The notes under the pieces: model-generated | Told to the model about the DNA's origin: nothing | The model's database searches: none | What the model saw: only the letters and a program-made list of their open reading frames with translations | Position numbers and translations under genes: made by a program | Source: Acanthaster planci | Lineage: Eukaryota > Echinodermata > Asteroidea > Valvatida > Acanthasteridae | NCBI RefSeq assembly: GCF_001949145.1 | Contig: NW_019091461.1 | Location: 496,001-560,000, forward strand | Reading direction: 5' to 3' | Length of the DNA: 64,000 nucleotides | In this document: positions 41,501 to 50,700 of the stretch, piece after piece | Position numbering within the stretch: the first letter of the stretch is position 1 | How the letters are laid out: each line of letters starts with the position of its first letter

Positions 41501-44500
41501 AATACCCAAAGTTATAGACACTTTGGACATGGTATTCAAAGGCCTTTGACAACAGCAGAATACAACAGTTTTAATGCCTGGGGGAATACTTTGTTCATAC
41601 AGTCCATGGATTTAACCCTCTGCCGCACCTCTATCAGTCATGTGGGACTTCTAATTGTGGCTTACCTCAGCAAGGAATCTCAACTCCACTCTAATTCTGC
41701 TGTCAAAAACAACCTGCAACAAAACCCAAGATAGAAAAAAAAAAAAGATTCAGAATTGACTCACAATTCGCCCCACACTTGGAGTCTCTCCTACACAGAA
41801 TCCTGGTAAGACGCCCAGTTCACTTATAGGAGTAAGATGAGCAATACAGAGCCATGATGGTCTTCAAAGATGGTCTTCAAATGCCAAAGCATGTTAAACA
41901 ACCTTCCAGCCAAATTTATCCCTACTCCCCGAGGCATCCTTGCTTGGAACCTTCTGCAATATCTTAAAATCCTTCAGTGTTCAAGAAACCAATGTTGTAT
42001 TCGTCATATCTCAACTTTCGGGGGGGGGGGAGAGAATTGAGTCGCACGTAAAAAAATAACAGTGGCTGTGCACAGCCTTTCCTAATCCTACAAAATCCTT
42101 CAAAACCTTCCAGGTGGATTTTGAAGGATGTGGGAGGGTCAAACTTCAGCTTATTCGGTCCGGCATCTCGTCTCCTCTCACCGGTTCCTTCTTGCTCTCC
42201 TTCGGGTCGTCCTTCTTGGCCTGCGCCGGATGGCACTTTTGTATGGCCAGCTGCAGCTGGGCGGAGAACTCCGCGTACCGCTGGTGCATCAGGGAGCAGA
42301 TGTGCACGGTGCAGCTAATGTCGGCCATCTTGAACTTGGACTCCACGATCGCCGTGGCAACCTCGCCCACGTACTTTGTCAGGTTTAGGCCGTTGAATTC
42401 TGACGTCAGCGAGTCCCGCTGCTGCTCGGTCATCGTTTTCTAATTTAGAAAGTCACGAACTTTATTTTTATCCCCTACATCGAGGGTTACTATTAAAATC
42501 TTTAGTCACTGAACCAATAGTTGCTGTTAGAAATATTCCAAACAAATTCTGCTTAGAACCGTACTAAAATAATGAAAACAGGAATTAAATATTAAAATTT
42601 GTCAGAGCTTGGACATATGGGTTCAAAATGGATGGAACCAGCAAAACCAAAGTCTCAGCAGAATCCACTCGTTTCGAAAACGCTCCGTAAGTCACGCCAA
42701 CCCTAACTTTTGCAGTTGTGTCTTGACCTGCTTGGGGTGGGGGGGGTATCAGTAACTCACCAACTTTCTGACAAATGCTGTGTTCTTTTTCATACTGGAG
42801 TCAAGTTTGACGAAGAAATCCTCATCGGGACGTTCAGCTGTAGAGGACAGAGTTATTCTGACATTCAGGAATCAAGGACAATCTTTTACAAAGTCATCTC
42901 AGAGGTATATTTTGGAATACACTAAGACAATGTTATGCACGAAAAATGGTACAATGAACTGTACACATCTCAGTGGAGTTGGAAGGGACTTTATTTGTAA
43001 TTACATTTCTGCACAAAGATATTTGTGGTCATGGCAAAGTGAAACAATCTGTCTTAAAGACGACGAAATTGCAAACATTTTGTGGGACAACCTGTGCAAA
43101 TTGTCAGGTATTTACCTGCAGCAGCGAGGTTCTTGGCTCGGAGTGCCATCTTGGCCTGTTTACGTTCATTAGCCTCGGTGGAAATCTCTACCGCATGCTT
43201 CTGGAAAAAGCACGCAAATCACAAAAGCAGAGAAAAGTTTTCAGCTAACGGCGTTATGCAAATCATGCATGCACCTTCACATTTTGTGGCCAGAATCTTT
43301 CAGCCATTCAAAGTACGCAAATAAACTATCAAAATTTGCAGCCAACTGAGAAAAAGCAAGGCACCCAAACTGTTCACCTTACGCATGTACAAAAATGACA
43401 AATAAAAGCAGGTGCGCTAATTCAAAGAAAGCCACTTTAATAGGAAACACCTATACACCCCGTCCCTCGGCTGCACCACACTCGAAATGACTGTGTACCA
43501 CTGTGGATCCCTGGTTTGGATTTGCGGCTCAAAATGGAGAAGGCAACAGCCGTAAGTAGGAACTGTAGTCACAGCCGCAGCAATTGCCAAAAGTGGTCTG
43601 GAATGGCTGGGTGACTGTGCTCATTATTGAGATCTTTCACAAGCATATTCAAACATGGTTCAAATGTAGAAGCGCTATCACTCACTTGCTCCTCCTCAGC
43701 CAGCCTTGTGTTCTCCTCCTCTAAAAGACGCTGAAAAAAAACACATCCGAAAAATATCGGCGTAACAGTCCAAGGATGCTAATGCTATCCCTGACTGAAA
43801 TGTTTCATCTCCAATTTGCACTCCTAAAACAGCAAATGAACATCCCCATTATGTCAAAACTCGCCTACCCTTGCACCTCAAAAGTCTAGAGATACTTTTT
43901 GTAAATACAGCAAACAAGAACTACTTACTGGCATCAGGCCTAAACATAATGCAGTCTTTTCCCTATACTTTTTCAAACTATTCTTCCGAAGCATGAAGGT
44001 CTCTGCAAATTGTAAATTGGACAGCTTGACCGCTCTGAAACCTACCTGTTCTTCCTCTTCTTGCTTCTTCATCTCGGCGGCCTTCTTCTCCTCCTCAGCT
44101 CTCTTCAACTCTTCCGCTTTCTTCTTCTGCTCCGCCTCTTCCCGCTCAATCTCCTCTTTGGTCTTGATCGGCTTCTTGACTGCCGGGATTGCCTCCCCTG
44201 TTCTTTTGCCATCTCTCGTCCCATCCCTGTCTCTCCTTCGATGATCACTGTGTTTCTTCTCGCTCTCTCGGTCCGGTTCCTTGGGCCGGTTCCCCCCACT
44301 GGCAGTCTTCTCCCTGCCTTGATTGGAGGCCTGCTTTCCCTTGGCCTTCACGGCCTCCTCCTGGCTGGCTCTCCCTCTGGACTCCATCTTGGCATCACCC
44401 TCAGTCGGTCTCGGTGTGCTCTGCTTGTCCTGGGACTTGGGATCTGGCACTCCGCTCTTGCGACTGCCACGGTTAGCTGATCTCTGAGCAGAGTACGACT

Positions 44501-45488
44501 TACCAGCCCGCTCCCTTATTTCAGGTGGGGGTGCGTCTGGTTTTGAACTGTTTTTTTCAACACTCTTGGTGTTAATCAAAGCAGCAGACTTGGTATCCCC
44601 TGCTGACGTTTTGTTGTCTCTGTTTGACCCTGAACTCTGACCTTTGGCATTGTTGTTGGCATTTGCTCCATCCATTTGATTGGCTGCCTTCGGTGATGTT
44701 GCCACCCCTGGATTTTTCTCAACCACTTTCGCATCAGGTTCAGGGTTAGGGAAAATTACAACAGGTTTCTTTGACTCTGTCACTTCTGCACTTTTCTTGT
44801 TCAATTCATCCGTTGGCATTTCAACACCATCACTCCTACCTTTGACAGATTCACAGGAATTCAGATGGTTGTGGTTTGAGACATCCACCTCTTCAGTTGT
44901 ATCAGTCTCCTCTGCTGAGATCTTTTCTGTCTTTACTGCTTCAACAGGTGACTGAACAACATTTTCCTTTTCTTGGGATGCTTGAGGCATTTCTGAAACT
45001 TTTCCCGAGTCGACATCAACTGAGGCATCATCACTCTTAGACTGTGTCTGATCTCCTCTGTTGTCAGGCACCGATTCACTCTCTTGGTCTCGTGAAGACT
45101 CTTTGGTGCTACCATCCTTGGGATCTGCTCTAGGTACATTGGGAGTCCATTCTTCTGTCTTGTTGACTCCATTGTCATTTGTCATCATTCCTGTCACCAT
45201 GGCAACATCTCCTCCTGCCTCACTGACTACACAGGTATCTGAAATGCTTCCTTCCTCCTCTTTAACACTAAGTGATGAGCCCTCAGCTGTCTTTTCAACT
45301 CCTCCTGCATCATCCCCTCCATGATGGAGGTGGTCAACTGTCAGTTCTTTATCCTGAGCATCATCATTTGAAGATGTGCTTCCCAAGTCAGAGGATGCAC
45401 TGTCCTTGTTTGCTGTATCCTCCATGGATGAGGCAGCGTTATCTCTGCCTTCATCAATGACACCCTTTTCAATGTTTCCATCCTCCAT
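26526..45488 (-). CDS. UPF2: Regulator of nonsense transcripts 2 (UPF2), complete, 32 exons, 1700 aa
   Basis: UPF2 bridges UPF1 and the UPF3-exon junction complex in nonsense-mediated mRNA decay. Exons: 45488-44046, 43730-43686, 43200-43116, 42837-42761, 42439-42182, 41713-41666, 41405-41236, 40913-40739, 40595-40503, 39883-39844, 39273-39119, 38791-38719, 38324-38160, 37586-37471, 37031-36946, 36423-36315, 35951-35894, 35627-35572, 35249-35133, 34110-34009, 33564-33439, 33031-32870, 32500-32362, 31755-31619, 31144-30958, 30826-30725, 30282-30128, 29453-29397, 28996-28901, 28079-27828, 27233-27155, 26665-26526. Total 5103 nt, all phases agree. Three MIF4G domains lie near residues 550-770 (TEQQRDSLTSEFNGLNLTKY), 955-1170 (LPQCVNRDFIDK) and 1180-1400 (FNQRRVSTVKFLGELYNYRM). 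An acidic stretch covers about 1440-1515. The C-terminal UPF1-binding region ends HHPKGAPDADQIF. Odd points: a 481-residue first exon (human UPF2 is 1272 aa in all) and an apparent GC donor after exon 14. The assembly gap falls inside an intron. Confidence 0.96.
28595..28760. repeat. Hairpin/MITE-like element with 36-bp inverted ends
   Basis: The left arm 28595-28630 and right arm 28725-28760 are inverted copies with a few mismatches. The shared core reads ATGTGGCAAAGGGG and then a C-rich run. The arms enclose about 94 bases of unrelated sequence. It sits in the UPF2 intron between the exons at 28901-28996 and 27828-28079. Intronic transcripts could fold here into a long hairpin. No coding capacity. 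Confidence 0.75.
29056..29245. mobile_element. piggyBac-type MITE (TTAA-flanked)
   Basis: The element begins TTAACCCCTTTACGCCGGGA and ends with the approximate inverse, CCCGGGCTGAAGGGGTTAA. It is about 190 bp long, has roughly 19-bp terminal inverted repeats starting CCC, and is bounded on both sides by TTAA. A TTAA target site followed by CCC ends is the known signature of piggyBac-superfamily elements. No transposase is present, so it is non-autonomous. It lies in a UPF2 intron. Confidence 0.7.
32230..32348. mobile_element. MITE-like inverted-repeat element beside a UPF2 splice donor
   Basis: The left end (GGCCGTGTCCGAAACGG) and the inverse of the right end (GGCGGCATCCAAATCCG) are similar. 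Inside, GAGCTACGGCTAGGTCTA and the inverse of TAGACCTAGCTCTAGAC repeat the pattern. Length is about 119 bp. The element ends about 12 bases from the donor of the UPF2 exon at 32500-32362. Divergence is considerable and the boundaries are approximate. Confidence 0.55.
34493..35018. other. Assembly gap (526 N)
   Basis: A run of N inside the UPF2 intron between the exons at 35249-35133 and 34110-34009. The protein reads continuously across the gap (SHLLTKALL then ELMMRKRSKLHL, as in human HLRTSVLLEQMMRKK), so no UPF2 coding exon is missing. Another gene or repeat in the gap cannot be excluded. Confidence 0.99.
38411..38560 (+). mobile_element. Possible tRNA-derived SINE, plus orientation
   Basis: GTGGTTGAGCAGTCTGCGC resembles a pol III A box, and 20-odd bases later GGTTCCAGTGCC resembles a B box (GGTTCGAATCC) with several mismatches. 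A non-tRNA tail follows. It lies in the UPF2 intron between the exons at 38719-38791 and 38160-38324, antisense to that gene. Only one copy is seen in the window, so the call is tentative and its end is a guess. Confidence 0.4.
44046..45488 (-). CDS. UPF2: UPF2 first coding exon: 481-aa disordered N-terminal extension
   Basis: This single exon encodes residues 1-481 of UPF2. Roughly the first 230 residues are acidic and rich in Asp, Glu, Ser, Thr and Val. The next 150 or so are low-complexity Asn/Ser/Lys/Pro. The last 100 or so are highly charged (SEKKHSDHRRRDRDG, then alternating Glu/Lys runs such as KKKAEELKRAEEEKKAAEMK) and predict a single long helix or coiled coil. Only the last part resembles the short K/E-rich N-terminus of human UPF2, which has about 130 residues before the first MIF4G region. 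The ATG at 45488 is preceded upstream by an ATG-TAG pair in another setting. The exon ends EEEQ/gtaggt. Confidence 0.85.
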
Positions 45489-46086
45489 CACTACATCTCC
45501 TGTGGCGCTATGAAAGATGGAAGATAGCGGTCTTACAAGTTAAACCCAACTTGATAAGTCATGGAGTTATCCCAGCTCTCTCATGCCATGAGAAAGGTTT
45601 CAGAGTTTGGTTTTTCCAAGTTGTTTTTTTTCTTTAATTCAGTGGCCCTGTTGTTTTGCTATTATTTTGTGAATGACACAGCCTCCTGTTATTTGTTGGC
45701 AGCTGGACATTCAGTAAGTTTTTTCCAAAGTTACATCAAGGTCAGTTTTTCTGAAAAACAGTGTCTAACCATTAACGTAAAGGGCCAGCTAACCATTTCA
45801 GAACCGAAAGTTCTCAGTTGTGGACTTTTTCATTTGCTCTGCTGTCGACGTGACAAAGTTACAGGTCAGTCATGTCGGTTGTTTCTTTGCTGCGGTCAGA
45901 TAACAACAAAAAATAGCACACAGTGTGCATTATAATAGCTTCGTTATTACAGCCGTGGTTTCAGTACGTGAAAAGATATCCTTGTATGAAAAAAATCTAA
46001 CCTTATTTGCTGCTCATTTTCTCTGAATTTTTTCGGCGGTAGGCCTTCTGATTCCGGGACGAGAAAGTTGTTGCATTTTGGTCTAT

Positions 46087-46145
46087 CAATTGGGGGCGCT
46101 AGGCTGCCAGAGGCATGTTTTAGCAACTACCAATTGGTGGCGCTA
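46087..46145 (+). promoter_or_regulatory. Paired CAATTGG(G/T)GGCGCTA motifs
   Basis: CAATTGGGGGCGCTA at 46087-46101 recurs as CAATTGGTGGCGCTA at 46131-46145, 44 bases downstream in the same orientation. The sequence between them is not repeated. Both lie just upstream of the E2F-like pair. Each partly fits the CTCF core (CCASYAGRKGGCRS; about 11-12 of 14 positions), but an unknown factor is equally possible. Confidence 0.4.
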
Positions 46146-46159
46146 TTCACATGAGTAAA

Positions 46160-46179
46160 TTTGGCGCGCCAGCGGGAAA
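46160..46179 (+). promoter_or_regulatory. Back-to-back E2F-like sites upstream of MCM10
   Basis: TTTGGCGC (46160-46167) and GCGGGAAA (46172-46179) both match the E2F consensus TTTSSCGC, the second on the opposite strand. They are four bases apart, with the palindrome GGCGCGCC overlapping the first. E2F sites in this form drive G1/S expression of replication genes, including MCM genes. The position in the UPF2-MCM10 divergent spacer suggests cell-cycle control of MCM10. Confidence 0.6.
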
Positions 46180-46442
46180 TTCGGAAAGCCGAGACTAGTA
46201 CAAGTAGTATCAATGATCATCTTTTTCATATTCACAGAATAGGCCTACCTACATGTAGGCTAAAAAATCATATCCTGATTTCAGTGATCAAGCATCAGAC
46301 AAGTAAGTTGATGAAAAACCTTTTGATGTAGCCATACGATTTCACTGTACACTCTTTTTGGTGTTTGTTTTGACATAACATTCAAGCAAACGACATCATG
46401 ATAACGATGAAGCTGGACTGCTGAAAGAAAAGCCCCCAAATT

Positions 46443-46707
46443 ACTGGTGAATGGTGATCGGATGTCCAGATGTTGGGATGTGTGTGTGGGTTTGTTTCTG
46501 CATTCAATTGGGGACCCTGAACAATAGAGGACAATAAGGTCCCCAATTGACAGAGGGTCCCCTATTGACAACTGTGTACAAAACATATGGGTGGTCTTCT
46601 AAAAAAAGTACAAACAAAAGAGGAACAATAGGGGGTCCCCAGTTGCAGGCAAATACACACTGGTGAATGGTGATCGGATGTCCAGATGTTGGGATGTGTG
46701 TGTGGGT
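46443..46707 (+). repeat. 49-bp direct repeat flanking an inverted-repeat block
   Basis: The 49 bases at 46443-46491 (beginning ACTGGTGAATGGTGATCGG) recur without mismatch at 46659-46707, 216 bp downstream. The second copy runs into a (GT)n tract to about 46722. Between them, CAATTGGGGACC (46505-46516) and its exact inverse GGTCCCCAATTG (46538-46549) form 12-bp arms around a 21-base loop. A further pair, GGTCCCCTATTG (46556-46567) and CAATAGGGGG (46626-46635), is looser. The block reads as a recent local duplication over GGGGACC-based inverted repeats. Confidence 0.85.
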
Positions 46708-47796
46708 GTGTGTGTGTGTGTGATTTGACCCCCAGTAGTACTCCAGCATTTCCAATAGGAAACAGAAACCCAAGTTTAAATTAAAGTTGGCAAACTTTGC
46801 CAACTTTAATGAGACCCATCTCAAGGAATCTCAAGTTTGTTATTTAGGCCTACTGGCCAAATTGCAGTGCAAGATATATTTGTTAAATGTTATTGTAAGA
46901 ACACGATTGTATGTTGATTCCCCACAATACATGCAGTACATTGCAGGGTAGGCCCTAGCTAGGCCTATTTCTATTTTTTTCATGATTCATGAACGTGGCT
47001 GTGGAGGAATTTTTTTGCAGTGGATGTTCAGCTGGTTTCCTTTTCTGATAATGCAATTGCTGTCAGTGTCACTGGCACAGCAACTGATCATGCAGCATGG
47101 TTAGCATGAATAGTGTTTTAGGATGTATTTTTACATCTTTGTCTGATTCCATGCTTAGGGCCTACAGTGATTTTTGTGAACAGTGAATTCTTATTTAATG
47201 GGAGAATTCAGACTTCATGCAATTGTGGACTTCTTCCTTTTAAACCATGCTGGAATACAAACTGAAAAAGTAAAAGCACATTAGGACCATTTCACAGTCA
47301 AATATCCACTGCCAAAACATTAACTAAAACCATATGATTTAATGGCTGGATATGATTTCAGTGTAGTGGCTACCTAAAGTTAGTTACTGCAGCCATAATG
47401 TTATCTCTAAATTCTATGAGGCACTATGCATTAAGCATTGCCAACAGGCGGTTTTGGATTCCACAAAGCCAGCACACACGGCAATGCTGTTGTGTCCCAA
47501 CTTTGTCATCTGCCCTAACTTGGTTGGGTCATTGTGAGTGCCAACTTGGAGAATGCCCAACTTTTGTCAACAAAGTTGGCCTTCCAACCTTCTTTGCAAA
47601 CCCTTCAGTGCACAGGGGTCACAGTTGCAGAGAATTTGGACAGCATGCAAATCATGACTTGTTGGTCTGTGCAAGCCATTTGGGGTTTATTTAATGGGCC
47701 TGCACCCATGAGACTTCATGGATTTGTGCTTATTGATTAATCATGAACATTCAAGCCGACTTCTGATCTTTTCCTTTTACAGCTCCATTATCCACA

Positions 47797-50700
47797 ATGT
47801 CTGATGAAGAATATGCGTATGACGATTTGGACAGCCTGACAGCTCTTCTGGATGAAGAGGAGGAGTCCAACCCTTACACTTTGTTGTCCTCATTGTCTGG
47901 CATCAGAAAGCTGACACCATCAATGGAATATTCAACCCAAAATGGACTGAGTCAAATTTCATCCGGCAGTTCACACGACACCAAGAGGCCATCCCCGAGT
48001 CAGAAGACATTTTCACGGGGCTCACAGAGGTCATGTCGGGGACAGGGGTCATCATCAACACAGGGCCAGGGGTCATCCAGTGGCGAGAACAAAGAAACAG
48101 ATGAAAGCAAGAGCAAGGAGCAATTGATGGGTAAGCAGTTTTTGTGTACAATTCAAATACGATTCAACCGTGCTCAGAATGAATACGGTAAAATTCAATA
48201 AAAGATTTAAAATGAATTGATTACTGCAATTTTAATACAAGTAAGTAGAAATTCAAATGTAAGGAATGTACATTTCTGAAGGTAGGATTTATGCTCTCTG
48301 ATAACAGTGAAGGGCATGGAATGAAGTATCCCAAATTATTATCAAGCAACTGGAAGCTATGACCTTTATCTTGAAGGAGAATGAATATTAATCCAGATTG
48401 CAAGCAAATAATATACGGGACAGATGCTGTGAAACTGAAAATGGAACCAATTTTTATTTTTTATAACTTTGAAAATGCCACACTGATTGTGTGGAATTTA
48501 GTTGACTTGACTGACCATGAAAGTTAGAGGAACATCGTTTCTCTGTCAATTTTGCCCCATGTGCTAATCAGATGAATTAAAACAACTGAGGGAACAGATG
48601 AAGTTACTGCAGTCGCAGCAAAGCTCTGGAGATGTCAGCCAGACAGACCAACCCAAGGAGACCTTTTCTGAAGCCATCACCGTCCCGGTCGAGGTCAAGC
48701 GAGTCACTAAAAAGAAGACGGCAGCTGCAGACAGCAAAGCCTTGGGAGAGACAAGGCAATACAGCACAGAGGAGATTGGGTCTATGGCAGGTATAACAAA
48801 CGACTGAATGCTTCAAGGGTCTTATTTTAATATACTCTATGTTTACTCTGTCAAAACATCAGAAATATGCAAAACAAGAAATAAACTTGTTTATGAAACC
48901 AATGATCCAGCACTTATTTAAATTTAGTACTCTACAGTTAAGGATGCATTCAAGGGTTTTATTCATATTTACACGAGTATCCGCCTTGAGCAGAAGCACC
49001 CTCTCATTGGTTGAAAAGAGCCATCCTGATCGGGAGTGTTCATTTTGTTATTAGTACCAAAGTAGTCTCTGAAGCTATTAAAATTGCGCCCTCTCTTGGT
49101 CCATCTTGGGGCCCATACTCCTACACACTTGAATAGCAGTAGTTTCACTCATGACCATGGGTAAGCAAGACCATATTCTTGATTAGGCAGGGAGGGTTCT
49201 GCGCATCAGATGGTTCAATATGGTCCAAGAGTAACGCGCATAACATTTTCCTGCACCGGCAAGCATCGATAGTAGCACAGGCAAAGACGACCAAGTGTGT
49301 CTAAAGAGATGAAGACCAGCCCTTCTGTTAGAAAACACAGTGGATGGACAGGGAACCAGTCTGCTCCACTGTTACTATCGAGCCAAAGTGGTATACTTTC
49401 CTTCAGTTGTACATTATCTCCAAAAAGGAAGACGAGATTAACAGTGTATGAGAACCAGCTAAAAATGCATATTTGGGGGAATAAATTGAAGTTTTTGATA
49501 TCAGGTTTTACTGACACTCCAACGCTGAGCAACCCTGGTGACTGGGAGGATTGGGATGAAGAGGAGAGATCGACAACGGAGCAAAAGAGCACCCTCTTTG
49601 GAAAAAGTAGCAAGAGAGTCGCCCACACACCAAAGAACACCACCAGCAAACCGGATAAAGGTGGGATATGTCTGAACTTGACTTCATGGACAAACTAACG
49701 GAAGAAACTTGTAGCGACTTTTGCAGTTCTGGACTAGGTTTTTTAATAACACATAAACTGACCGTGGAACGTTTATTTTCTGAGTAAGGTCTTTGAAATA
49801 GGTCTCTGGATTTTACAGTATTTTATCTCCCTTGGTACTTAGTGAGCCCTTACAAATGTGAGCTGTGCCACGAGCTCTTAGACACGCGGACAGCTCTGGA
49901 CGTGCACATGTTCAAGCATCGCAAAGAGTCGCCCCACAACTGCAATGTTTGCGGGATGTCCTACCACAGCAAGCTGAAGCTGGAGGCCCACGGCCGCACC
50001 CACAAGTCATCTGCCACGCCCACTTCATCATCTTCAGTATCCTTGGGCAAACTTACCAGCGCAGCCCAAGGCAGAAGGGGAAATGGCATCGGAGGCAGGG
50101 GGCCGGTCACAGGGACTGCAAAGAAAGAAGACGGGCATGTGGAGACTAATAGATACTCGCAAATCCGAATTCTGTAAGTTTGAAAGAAAAGCTGTGCATT
50201 ACAGTTCTGCCCGAAGGTTTAAGACATATTTTTGACCAGAAATGATATTAAATTGAATTGGTTCTCGAAAAGGATGAAACTTCCACCCTGGCATATTAAA
50301 GACTCTAAAATCTTTTCAATGTTACTATAATTCATTCATTGAAAAATACAAATACACTTCAATCTATCAAACAAATACAGACGAAAGAAAAAACCCAAAT
50401 AATGATAACAAAATTGTATGCTAAGGCTTTTTAAAAAATTGGTAAAAGTAGTCAAATTTCTCAAAAAGATTTTGGATGTATAAAGGAAGAGATTCTAATG
50501 AGATGCTGTAAAGTAATCAAAGAAAATCATCCAATCCCGTTCATACAAATTCTATCATACTTCAAGTGACCACTTATTGTTACTTCTTATCAGATATATT
50601 ATCCTTGACAAAATCACCTTCATTATCCTTGTTTTCTGTCCCCTTGCAAGGAATCCTCTGGTGTCTTCCGCCAGGCTGGATGCCATGATGGAGGGGCGTA

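Larger units (their letters stand above)
45489..47796. other. Divergent spacer between UPF2 and MCM10
   Basis: About 2.3 kb holding the promoters and 5' UTRs of two opposite-facing genes. It contains the E2F-like pair at 46160-46179, two CAATTGG(G/T)GGCGCTA copies, and a repeat-rich block at 46443-46720. A good acceptor (TTTTCCTTTTACAG) ends at 47782, 14 bases before the MCM10 ATG. MCM10 therefore very likely has an untranslated first exon inside this spacer. Confidence 0.65.

Noticed and set aside
42140-42182. Apparent one-base frameshift in UPF2 exon 5 (frame reads EMPDRIS-stop while another frame reads PNKLK, resembling the human PNITKLR)
   Set aside because: A better solution exists: donor CCG/GTGAGA at 42181 in phase 0 joins acceptor GTTGCAG at 41714 in phase 0. 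This gives KKEP-VVFDSRIRVELRF without any frameshift, and the total CDS length stays a multiple of three.
43993-45460. Long plus-strand open frames opposite UPF2 exon 1
   Set aside because: They mirror the low-complexity Glu/Lys/Ser codons of UPF2 and show no independent protein features.
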